Assembly (NCBI GenBank): GCA_002296225.1
Contig: DBHR01000032.1
Span: 23,415 to 44,444 of the forward strand
Length of the DNA stretch: 21,030 nucleotides
Direction of reading: 5' to 3'
From: Acidobacteria bacterium UBA823
Lineage (GTDB): Bacteria > Acidobacteriota > Vicinamibacteria > Vicinamibacterales > UBA823
The notes under the pieces were generated by a model. The model was not told where the DNA came from, searched no databases, and saw only the letters and a list, made by a program, of their open reading frames with translations. The position numbers were made by a program, and so were the translations under genes. Shown piece by piece: positions 7,137 to 14,136 of the stretch (its first letter is position 1; every line of letters starts with the position of its first letter).

Positions 7137-8462
7137 GCTGGTGGCACCCCCGGCCACAGATTTGTAACCCTCTGTGAAGAACTCGCGGACCCAGCGTGCA
7201 ACGAGCACCTCTTCGCCGTCACGCATACACCGCGTCTGGATGCGCCGGCTGCCGAAGAGACTCGATAAAGCCACACGCTGTCCGGGCCGGCGGCGCAAAT
7301 GGTCGCGCACTTCACGGTGGCTCATCGGAATCACACCTTGGTCCCAATCGATTTCGACGTAAGGCGCTCGCTCACTTTCGTCCACGACCTCCGCGGTGAA
7401 ACTGTCGATCCCCTGCAGCTCGGCCGCCAAATACTCAGCTTTCTGTTTCCATTCCGTGCGCTCTGCAGCATGGTCGAGCTGCGCGTACCGATTGAGCGCG
7501 ACGATAAGGCCAATAATCTCCTCCTTGCCGACTTTCATGCCACGGCCAATGAGGTCGTTCGGCGCAGCCTGCATCCGCGCAGCCTCAATAAGATCCGAGC
7601 GGCCCGACAGGATGCCGGTAGACTGCGGCCCGCGCAAACCTTTGCCGCCGGAGACGACGACTAGGTCGGCACCAAGCTCATTGAAGATCGTCAGGTTGCC
7701 AGTCGGAGGCAGTCGTGAGGCACCGTCGATCATCACCGACACGCTGGCTTGCTTGGAAATTTCAATCAGCTCCTCGGGCTGCAGGACTTCGGTCGCTAGC
7801 GTTCCACTCAGTGCGACGTGCCGCGGAAGCCCAAAAATAAACGCCGTGTTCTCACCGATGGCGTTCATGAGTTGCTCGCGTCCCTCGACCTCGACAAGGG
7901 TCGCACCGGCAGCCTGAAGCGCGAAATCGTACGGATAGCGGTGCGCCTTCTGAATGATGCACTCGCGTTTCGGCCACGTTGGATTCGGCAATGCGCGCAT
8001 CTTCTCTTCATCGGTCCCGGTGAGACAGGCCGCTGTGCCGAGCAGTAGGCCGCCTGAGGCGCCTGATGTGATGAGCGCTGCCTCAGCCTTGACGACCTCG
8101 GCGGCACGCTTGCCAGCGGCGACCGTCAGTTCATCCATCATGACAAAGTAATCGTTGGCCTCCTGCATCGCCTCGATCACGTCGGCAGGCATCCGCGAGC
8201 CGCCGAGCGCGGTCGCGTGACCGTGACCCGGCAGATGCGCCTTGACGCCGAGGAGCCGCGTATAGATGTTGTCGCGCTCGATTTTTTCTTCGATTGTCGT
8301 GGCCAGCGTCTCAAGATCCGGCACCGCTTCGCTACCGGCATTCATCCCGGTGGAAGTTTCGCCGCAGGCACCGGACACACCGGCGACCACTGTTGCACCA
8401 ATGAAATCGCGACGGCTCAAGCCGCTACGTTCGTCTCCTCGCCCTGGCGCAGCCTTCTTCAT
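7128..8462 (-). CDS. Tat-exported SelA-like PLP-dependent enzyme
   Basis: This is a 444-residue fold-type I PLP enzyme of the SelA/D-glucosaminate-6-phosphate ammonia-lyase-like group. Counting from the second ATG, R17-R18 in LSRRDFIGATVVAG form a twin-arginine signal, and a cysteine at 33 could be a weak lipobox. VVVSGGKGLRGPQSTGIL places the PLP lysine at K274, MIDGAS gives the cofactor Asp at D246, and ITSGASGGLLLGTAACLTG fits the phosphate-binding segment. True selenocysteine synthases are cytoplasmic and act on charged tRNA, so the export signal argues against that role. A lyase or racemase on an amino acid or amino sugar is more likely. Two ATGs lie 6 nt apart. I chose the one at 8462 because AGGGGG sits 8 nt before it, but the one at 8468 is possible. 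The last codons fall inside a palindromic repeat. A sigma70-like promoter lies upstream, and the PQQ propeller gene follows 51 bp downstream. Confidence 0.85.
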   Translation of the reverse strand: MKKAAPGRGDERSGLSRRDFIGATVVAGVSGACGETSTGMNAGSEAVPDLETLATTIEEKIERDNIYTRLLGVKAHLPGHGHATALGGSRMPADVIEAMQEANDYFVMMDELTVAAGKRAAEVVKAEAALITSGASGGLLLGTAACLTGTDEEKMRALPNPTWPKRECIIQKAHRYPYDFALQAAGATLVEVEGREQLMNAIGENTAFIFGLPRHVALSGTLATEVLQPEELIEISKQASVSVMIDGASRLPPTGNLTIFNELGADLVVVSGGKGLRGPQSTGILSGRSDLIEAARMQAAPNDLIGRGMKVGKEEIIGLIVALNRYAQLDHAAERTEWKQKAEYLAAELQGIDSFTAEVVDESERAPYVEIDWDQGVIPMSHREVRDHLRRRPGQRVALSSLFGSRRIQTRCMRDGEEVLVARWVREFFTEGYKSVAGGATSSL

Positions 8463-8498
8463 GTGCATTACCCCCTGTTAAGTCCTCGAATGCCTCAC

Positions 8499-8527
8499 AT
8501 CATAGCGGCAAAGACCAGGCGAGTGAA
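8499..8527 (-). promoter_or_regulatory. Sigma70-type promoter for the SelA-like/PQQ/aminotransferase run
   Basis: Read on the minus strand there is a -35 box TTCACT (8527-8522, 4 of 6 consensus bases), a 17-bp spacer, and a -10 box TATGAT (8504-8499, 5 of 6). Transcription would start near 8492 and leave a leader of about 30 nt containing AGGGGG before the ATG at 8462. A direct repeat of CCAGGCG (8515-8521 and 8536-8542, 21 bp apart) flanks the -35 box and could be an operator. Confidence 0.5.
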
Positions 8528-8563
8528 AATGATGGCCAGGCGGGACTTCACGCGAGATCTCGG

Positions 8564-8569
8564 TATAGT
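8564..8569 (+). promoter_or_regulatory. Possible -10 box for a leaderless transcript
   Basis: TATAGT matches the -10 consensus in 5 of 6 positions and ends 8 nt before the ATG at 8578, which has no Shine-Dalgarno sequence. A start at or next to the ATG would give a leaderless mRNA. No convincing -35 box is seen. The perfect palindrome CGAGATCTCG (8553-8562) lies immediately upstream and might bind a regulator. Confidence 0.3.
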
Positions 8570-8577
8570 AGCGAGCT

Positions 8578-9903
8578 ATGCGAACCGCACTGACTGCGGC
8601 CTTCGTCTTGCTGCTCTCAATCTCAGCGGCGGCGCAGGAGTGGCCGCAGTTTCGAGGCCCAGGCGCTCGAGCTGTCGCTGACGATCCACGACTGCCGGAC
8701 ACTTGGAGTACAACCGACAACATCGTGTGGACGAGACCGGTCCCAGGTGCCGGGTGGGGCTCACCTGTCGTTTGGGGTGATGCCATCTTCGTGACGTCGG
8801 TCATCCGAACAACCGAGGGCGAACCGCCACGACCTGGACTTTATTTGGGTGGTGAGCGGGGCGCACCAGATGACCAACACCGGTGGATGCTGTACGCCAT
8901 CGACTGGAACAGCGGCGAAATTCGTTGGGAACGTGAGCTGCACGCGTCGGTACCCGGAGCGCCCAAGCACCTCAAGAACAGCTACGCTTCCGAGACGCCA
9001 GTGACCGACGGCGAGCGCGTTTACGTGTACTTCGGCCAGCTCGGTGTCTTTGCGTTCGACATGAACGGTACGCCGCTCTGGTCGGAGCGCTGGAGGCCGT
9101 TTCGGACCCGCAACGGTTGGGGCACAGCAGCGTCACCTGTACTCGATGGAAACCGGCTCTACATAGTCAACGACAACGACGACCAGTCGTTCCTCATAGC
9201 CCTCGACACGCGGACTGGCGAGTCGGTCTGGCGTGTCGAGCGTGACGAAGGCACCAACTGGTCCACACCCTATGTCTGGAAAAATTCCAAGCGTACCGAA
9301 ATCGTGACAACCGGCTCCGATAAGGTGCGGTCGTACGCTCAGGACGGCGCACTCCTCTGGGAGTTGACGGGTATGTCGACGATCACCATCCCGACGCCAT
9401 TCGCGACCGGCGACCTCCTCTACATCAGCTCGGGCTATGTCGGGGACCCGCTTCGGCCCGCCTACGCGATCAGGCCAGGAGCGACGGGCGATATTAGCCT
9501 GCGGCCGGGTGAGCAGCGCAATGCCTACATCAAGTGGGCTCAGCTTCAAGCAGCGTCCTACAATCCCTCACCGATCGTCTACGGCGACTACTACTACACG
9601 CTGTTCGATCGGGGATTTTTCACGGCGCACGACGCACGGACCGGTCGAGAAGTCTACGGCAAAGTGCGGATCGAGGTCGGGGCGATGTTTACATCATCGC
9701 CCTGGGCGTACAACGGGAAAATTTTCGCGCTGAGCGAGGATGGAGACACCTTCGTATTTCGCGCCGGAGCCCAGTACGAGCTACTCGGAAAAAACTCATT
9801 GGATGAGATGTGTTTGGCGACGCCGGCGATCGCTCGCGGCAGCCTGGTCATCCGCACCGCCTCTCGCCTGTACCGGATCGCCGAGAACGCCGGCACCAAA
9901 TAG
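8578..9903 (+). CDS. Exported PQQ-like (BamB-like) beta-propeller protein
   Basis: This is a 441-residue secreted protein. Residues 1-19 form a signal peptide ending SAAAQ, followed by EWPQFRGPGARAV, the usual mature start of PQQ-like propeller repeat proteins. Blade motifs recur, such as YAIDWNSGEIRWE, FAFDMNGTPLWSE, IALDTRTGESVWRVE and TAHDARTGREVYG. It lacks a CxxCH haem site and the HHDLWD catalytic signature of true PQQ dehydrogenases, so PQQ binding is doubtful and a scaffold or binding role is equally possible. It is not a convincing BamB, because there is no lipobox and none of the usual genes for that complex nearby. It is divergent from the SelA-like operon with 115 bp between the two starts. 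It converges on the following sulfatase with only 9 bp between stop codons. No Shine-Dalgarno precedes the ATG. Confidence 0.82.
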   Translation: MRTALTAAFVLLLSISAAAQEWPQFRGPGARAVADDPRLPDTWSTTDNIVWTRPVPGAGWGSPVVWGDAIFVTSVIRTTEGEPPRPGLYLGGERGAPDDQHRWMLYAIDWNSGEIRWERELHASVPGAPKHLKNSYASETPVTDGERVYVYFGQLGVFAFDMNGTPLWSERWRPFRTRNGWGTAASPVLDGNRLYIVNDNDDQSFLIALDTRTGESVWRVERDEGTNWSTPYVWKNSKRTEIVTTGSDKVRSYAQDGALLWELTGMSTITIPTPFATGDLLYISSGYVGDPLRPAYAIRPGATGDISLRPGEQRNAYIKWAQLQAASYNPSPIVYGDYYYTLFDRGFFTAHDARTGREVYGKVRIEVGAMFTSSPWAYNGKIFALSEDGDTFVFRAGAQYELLGKNSLDEMCLATPAIARGSLVIRTASRLYRIAENAGTK

Positions 9904-9912
9904 GGCCGCGCG

Positions 9913-11352
9913 CTATCGTGTGAAGCTGAGAGCGCGCTTCGGGTCGTAGTTAGGATTCTCAGCCGGCATCTGGGCATCGACCTCGTTCCGCCACGCGTGA
10001 AGCATGCTGCGGAGTCGCGCCGTCTGCTCGGGCAGCCTCTCGGCAAGATCTTCGACCTCGCCGATGTCTACGTCGAGATTGTAGAGCTCGACTCGCATGT
10101 CTTCGTAGTACTCGATCAACTTGTAGCGGCCGGCTCGCACAGCACCGTACGGCGACGCGCCGCCCGGGTGGTAGTGCGGGTAGTGCCAGTAAAGCGCATC
10201 ACGGTCGGGTGAACCCTCGCTTCTCAGCGTCGACGTTAGGCTCAGGCCGTCGATGATCTCGCCAGGATTTTGGACGCCCGCAATTTCAAGAATCGTCGGA
10301 TAGATATCGGCACTAATTACCGGCGTGTCATCCACGGATCCGGCGATGGTGGTGCCGGGCCAGCGGACGATAAACGGAACTCGCACGCCTCCCTCATAGG
10401 CTGAACCCTTACCCGAACGAAGCGGCCGGTTCGATGTTACGCGTCCCCACGGCGACGACGGCAGTACCAGGCCGCCGTTGTCTGACGTAAATATGACAAC
10501 AGTCCGATCGGCAATCGCAAGCGTGTCGAGTCTCTGGAGCAGGCGACCGATGCCATCGTCCAAGCTCTCGATCATCGCCGCATAACCTGGGTTGCGGTGA
10601 ACCCACTCGCCCTCGCCCGACTCCCGCTTGACCTCATACTTCGACAACTTATCAGCCTCTGGCTCGATCGGGGTGTGCACAGCGTAGTACGACAGGTAGA
10701 GAAAAAATGGGTGGTCGCGGTTATCCTCGATGAATGCAATGCCCTCGTCCGTCAGGCGTTCCGTCAGATATTGCTCACCGTCCGGCTCACCCAGTGTCGG
10801 AATCTCGTAGGGCGCGTGATAGCTCGGCGGCTGACCTCGGTGATCCCCCGCCACGTTCAGCGCGAAACCGTGCGCTTCCGGCCAGGACCCTTCATTACCC
10901 AGGTGCCACTTCCCAAGCGAGGCCGAGACGTAATTGGCCGCTCCCAGTGCTTCAGGGATCGTTAGCGCATCGTGCGGTAGCTGGTGCGTCCAATCGGGGA
11001 TCTGGAGCTTCGCCCACGGACGGACGTGGCCGTCGATCCAGTCCGTCACCCGCAGCCGCGCCGGATACTGGCCAGTGAGGATGCTGGCACGCGTCGGCGA
11101 ACAGACCGTCGTCGCCGCATAAGCATTCGTGAAGCGTATCCCCGCCTCGGCGAGGCGGTCGACGTTGGGCGTCTCGTAGAACTTGCTGCCCATCACCCCG
11201 AGATCGGTCCAACCGAGGTCGTCGACGACAACCAAAACGATGTTCCAAGGAACTTCCGCAGAAGGAACGTCGGGCTGCGCAGGGACGTCACAGCCGGCCG
11301 TCAGAATTCCGCCGATCGCGACCGCCAAGAGCCGTTGGAGGTTCGTGCGCAT
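9913..11352 (-). CDS. Lipoprotein sulfatase (S1 family, Cys type)
   Basis: The protein has 479 residues. The N-terminus MRTNLQRLLAVAIGGILTAGC ends in a lipobox-like sequence with C21 as the probable lipidation site. The sulfatase signature CSPTRASILTG starts at C84, the residue converted to formylglycine. D44-D45 and D291-N292 (FTSDNGG) are the Ca2+ ligands, GKWHLG at 147-152 holds the conserved Lys and His, and H226 and K315 are likely further active-site residues. It hydrolyses a sulfate ester on the outside of the cell or in the periplasm; the substrate is not readable. The frame is open back to 11610, but that extension overlaps the divergent kinase gene and has no signal peptide. The ATG at 11352 has AAGG just upstream. 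It belongs to an island of three sulfatases and needs a formylglycine-generating enzyme, which is not in this window. Confidence 0.9.
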   Translation of the reverse strand: MRTNLQRLLAVAIGGILTAGCDVPAQPDVPSAEVPWNIVLVVVDDLGWTDLGVMGSKFYETPNVDRLAEAGIRFTNAYAATTVCSPTRASILTGQYPARLRVTDWIDGHVRPWAKLQIPDWTHQLPHDALTIPEALGAANYVSASLGKWHLGNEGSWPEAHGFALNVAGDHRGQPPSYHAPYEIPTLGEPDGEQYLTERLTDEGIAFIEDNRDHPFFLYLSYYAVHTPIEPEADKLSKYEVKRESGEGEWVHRNPGYAAMIESLDDGIGRLLQRLDTLAIADRTVVIFTSDNGGLVLPSSPWGRVTSNRPLRSGKGSAYEGGVRVPFIVRWPGTTIAGSVDDTPVISADIYPTILEIAGVQNPGEIIDGLSLTSTLRSEGSPDRDALYWHYPHYHPGGASPYGAVRAGRYKLIEYYEDMRVELYNLDVDIGEVEDLAERLPEQTARLRSMLHAWRNEVDAQMPAENPNYDPKRALSFTR

Positions 11353-11403
11353 AACCTTGCCGGGACTATTGATAGCATACACGCCGGCGACAATCACTAC
11401 CCC

Positions 11404-11432
11404 TTGACCTTCTATCTGCCAACTTCTATCGT
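11404..11432 (+). promoter_or_regulatory. Sigma70-type promoter for the PfkB kinase gene
   Basis: TTGACC (11404-11409, 5 of 6 consensus bases) and TATCGT (11427-11432, 4 of 6) are separated by exactly 17 bp. Transcription would begin near 11439, about 20 nt before the ATG at 11460. The leader carries no visible Shine-Dalgarno. The promoter lies in the divergent spacer shared with the sulfatase on the other strand. Confidence 0.45.
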
Positions 11433-11459
11433 CATACTTCCTAACCCTCGCGCTTTTCG

Positions 11460-12452
11460 ATGAACAACAGTCATGCTGTGATCGCTTGCTGCGGCGCAAT
11501 CGTACAGGACTGCTTCCTGCGAGCTGAACCCGCTGATAAGGGAACCTTGTCGAAGGTTGATGCGCTTCACTATTCGACGGGTGGCGCACCGTCGAACGTC
11601 GGCCGAGCACTCGTTAGGCTGGGCGTTGCCGTGGAGGCCGTCGGGCGTGTAGGTGCCGATCACGCCGGCCGGTGGATCATCGACGAACTAAACGCGGTCG
11701 GCGTGGGCACGGACGGTGTCCGGGTCATCAAGAAAGGCATCTCCGGCATCAGCATGATCCTCGTCGCAGCCGACGGCGAGCGGACAGTCTACTGCTATCC
11801 GGGCGTCAACGATCGTTTCGACGCAGACGAGATTGAACCGTCATCTCACTGGCGGATCTGCCACGTCGGGTACCCCTCGCTGATGCCCCGATGCAAAGGC
11901 AAACACCTCGCTAGGCTCTTTAAACGGCTGCGGCAACGCGGAATCGTCACGTCGCTCGACACAACATGGTCGATGACCGACGTCCCCCTAGAGGACGTAG
12001 AGGCCGCACTCCCCCACACCGACATCTTCACGCCGAACCAGGGCGAAGCTGAACAGTTAGCCGGCGTTGCGCCGGGCTCTCGGCGCGTCGAAGAACTGGC
12101 TGATTTCTTCCTGAACTGCGGCGTCGGCACAGTCGTCATCACGTGTGGGCGATCCGGCGCCTACCTGGCGAGTGGTGCTGGAGCGGGCCGGCTACGGTCG
12201 CGCGGCATGAAACAGGTGGCACCAGGACTTGCCATTCATGTGCCGGCATATGAAACTCGAGGCGTCCTCAACACGACCGGAGCCGGCGATACATTCGGTG
12301 CCGGGTTCCTCGCTGCGCTGACCCGCAAAGTCGAACCGGAACAGGCATTGCGCGTGGGCGCCCTAGCCGCCGCATTGCATATCGAAGGCAGCGGCGTGCC
12401 GTCGTTCGACGAAGCGCTTAGGATGACGGAGGAAAGAGCACACGTGGGCTGA
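11460..12452 (+). CDS. PfkB-family carbohydrate (or nucleoside) kinase
   Basis: The 330-residue protein has the ribokinase fold and no signal peptide, so it is cytoplasmic. The first family signature is around STGGAPSNVGRALVRLG (39-55), which binds the sugar. The second, NTTGAGDTFGAGFLAAL (271-287), holds the anion hole and the catalytic base D277. TPNQGEAEQLAG at 191-202 is the usual segment before the ATP site. It transfers phosphate from ATP to a hydroxyl of a sugar, nucleoside or keto-sugar acid. Its position among sulfatases suggests, but does not prove, that it acts on a sugar freed from a sulfated substrate. Sequence alone does not separate ribokinase-, fructokinase- and 2-keto-3-deoxygluconate-kinase-like members. 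The ATG lacks a Shine-Dalgarno. The next sulfatase begins 99 bp downstream on the same strand. Confidence 0.87.
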   Translation: MNNSHAVIACCGAIVQDCFLRAEPADKGTLSKVDALHYSTGGAPSNVGRALVRLGVAVEAVGRVGADHAGRWIIDELNAVGVGTDGVRVIKKGISGISMILVAADGERTVYCYPGVNDRFDADEIEPSSHWRICHVGYPSLMPRCKGKHLARLFKRLRQRGIVTSLDTTWSMTDVPLEDVEAALPHTDIFTPNQGEAEQLAGVAPGSRRVEELADFFLNCGVGTVVITCGRSGAYLASGAGAGRLRSRGMKQVAPGLAIHVPAYETRGVLNTTGAGDTFGAGFLAALTRKVEPEQALRVGALAAALHIEGSGVPSFDEALRMTEERAHVG

Positions 12453-12551
12453 AGTCCCTGGTTTCTAGCCACGGTTCACTAGACAGAAATTCACGCTTCT
12501 CTTTGAGGGTCCGTAGCTCTTGAAACTACGAGAGGGTAGAAAAGGAGCAAT

Positions 12552-14006
12552 ATGTACAGTCCCGTGGTTCGTAGACTAATCCCGTTCTTGGTGCTCCTGG
12601 CGGGCTGCCAGACGCCTGTCGAAGAGTCAGCAACTTCACCTGCCAGGCCGCCGAACATCATTGTCATCTTCACCGACGACCAGGGCTATGCAGATCTAGG
12701 CATCTACGGTGCGGAGGGATTTGAGACACCGACTATCGACCGGATGGCGGCAGAGGGTATCAGGTTCACGAGCTTCTACGTCGCCTCTCCCGCCTGCTCG
12801 CCATCACGCGCAGCGCTTCTCACCGGCTCATACCCACAACGCGTCAGCATTCCGCGCGTGCTGTATCCACAGCTTGAGGTGGGGCTACACCCCGCCGAGA
12901 TCACGATTGCCGAACTGCTCAAGCCGCTCGGCTACGCCACGGCGATCTTCGGTAAATGGCACCTCGGCCACCATCCCGGACATCTCCCACAAGCCCAGGG
13001 CTTCGACGAATACTTCGGCCTTCCCTATTCGAATGACATGACACCGGATGCCACGAAAAACCCGAACCCCCCGGCCCGGCGGCATCCTCCGTTGCCGTTA
13101 ATCGAAGGCCTTGAAACCATCGAGATCGAGCCCGATCAGGCGCAGCTCACGCGACGCTACACTGAGCGGGCGGTGGACTTTATCGAGCGGAATGTCGACC
13201 GACCGTTTTTTCTCTATCTCCCACATTCGATGCCGCACCTACCACTCTTCGTCTCGGACCAGTTCGCCGGAGCCTCCGAGAACGGATTGTACGGCGACGT
13301 GATCATGGAGATTGACTGGTCGGTCGGTCAGATTCTGGCCACCCTCGACCGGTTCGGCCTCGACGAACAGACGCTGGTCGTCTTCACATCGGACAATGGT
13401 CCGTGGCTGGTTAAGGGGTCCCATAGCGGCTCAGCCGGACCATTGCGTGAAGGCAAGGGCACGACATTTGAGGGTGGCCAGCGTGTACCCGCGATCATGC
13501 GATGGCCGGGACGGATTCCACCAGGTCTCGTAAGTGACGAGATGGTCACCGCCATGGATCTCTTTCCGACGATCGCCGGGATCACCGGCGCGGCAGTGCC
13601 AAGCGATCGGATTATCGACGGCAAGGATATCTGGGCGCTCATGTCGGGCGCGCCAGACGCGGTGACACCGCACGAAGCGTTCTTCTATTATTGGCCCGGT
13701 CAACTGCACGCCGTGAGGTCTGGCCGATGGAAACTACACGTGCCCCACGGGTACCAAACAATCGAAGGAGCCGACCTGGCCACACCAATGTTCCATGGCA
13801 TCTATGCCCAAGCCGAAATCGGACTCTCGTTGTTCGATCTCGAAGCGGACATCGGTGAAACAACGAACGTTGCTGACCAATATCCACAGGTAGTCGAGCG
13901 TCTGCTGGGCTTGATTGCAACGGCGCGCGATGATCTCGGTGATAGCCTCACGGGCCGCGAGGGTCGAAACGTGCGGCCGCCTGGACGGGCAGCGGTAACT
14001 CCGTAG
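12552..14006 (+). CDS. Lipoprotein arylsulfatase-A-like sulfatase (S1 family)
   Basis: This 484-residue enzyme begins MYSPVVRRLIPFLVLLAGC, a clear lipoprotein signal with the LAGC lipobox at C19. The sulfatase signature is CSPSRAALLTG, with C82 as the formylglycine precursor. D42-D43 and D281-N282 are the Ca2+ ligands, and GKWHLGHH contributes K135 and H137. HSMPHLPLF contains the conserved His before the substrate pocket, and K302 in REGKGTTFEGG follows. The overall plan matches arylsulfatase A/GalNAc-6-sulfatase-type enzymes, which end with a small C-terminal domain (about 370-484). AAAAGGAG lies about 5 nt before the ATG, a strong ribosome site. It is probably anchored in the envelope. It is a different subtype from the sulfatases on either side, so the three are not recent duplicates. 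Confidence 0.9.
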   Translation: MYSPVVRRLIPFLVLLAGCQTPVEESATSPARPPNIIVIFTDDQGYADLGIYGAEGFETPTIDRMAAEGIRFTSFYVASPACSPSRAALLTGSYPQRVSIPRVLYPQLEVGLHPAEITIAELLKPLGYATAIFGKWHLGHHPGHLPQAQGFDEYFGLPYSNDMTPDATKNPNPPARRHPPLPLIEGLETIEIEPDQAQLTRRYTERAVDFIERNVDRPFFLYLPHSMPHLPLFVSDQFAGASENGLYGDVIMEIDWSVGQILATLDRFGLDEQTLVVFTSDNGPWLVKGSHSGSAGPLREGKGTTFEGGQRVPAIMRWPGRIPPGLVSDEMVTAMDLFPTIAGITGAAVPSDRIIDGKDIWALMSGAPDAVTPHEAFFYYWPGQLHAVRSGRWKLHVPHGYQTIEGADLATPMFHGIYAQAEIGLSLFDLEADIGETTNVADQYPQVVERLLGLIATARDDLGDSLTGREGRNVRPPGRAAVTP

Positions 14007-14136
14007 ACTCTGGCCTCTCTAGAAACAGGAACCGTTATGCGGTGATGATAAGGTTTCTAAGCAAGTGCAGGAGGGAGGCATTCGCTGGCGCTGCAGGCGC
14101 CCCTCGGAGGCGAGTGTGCGGGGGAGGATGAGGAAC

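Noticed and set aside
7128..8462. Identification as selenocysteine synthase (selA), implying a selenoprotein system
   Set aside because: The export signal conflicts with tRNA-dependent chemistry, and no selB, selC or selD is present in the window.
8578..9903. Identification of the propeller protein as a PQQ dehydrogenase or as BamB
   Set aside because: It lacks the HHDLWD catalytic region and a haem site, has no lipobox, and is not next to outer-membrane assembly genes. Only the propeller fold is supported.
11353..11610. N-terminal extension of the minus-strand sulfatase by 86 codons
   Set aside because: It overlaps the divergent kinase gene and its promoter, has no family similarity, and would bury the lipoprotein signal that begins at 11352.
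12512..12530. CGTAG/CTACG hairpin upstream of the second sulfatase
   Set aside because: A 5-bp stem with a 9-nt loop is expected by chance. It is not followed by a T run and is not positioned as a clear operator.
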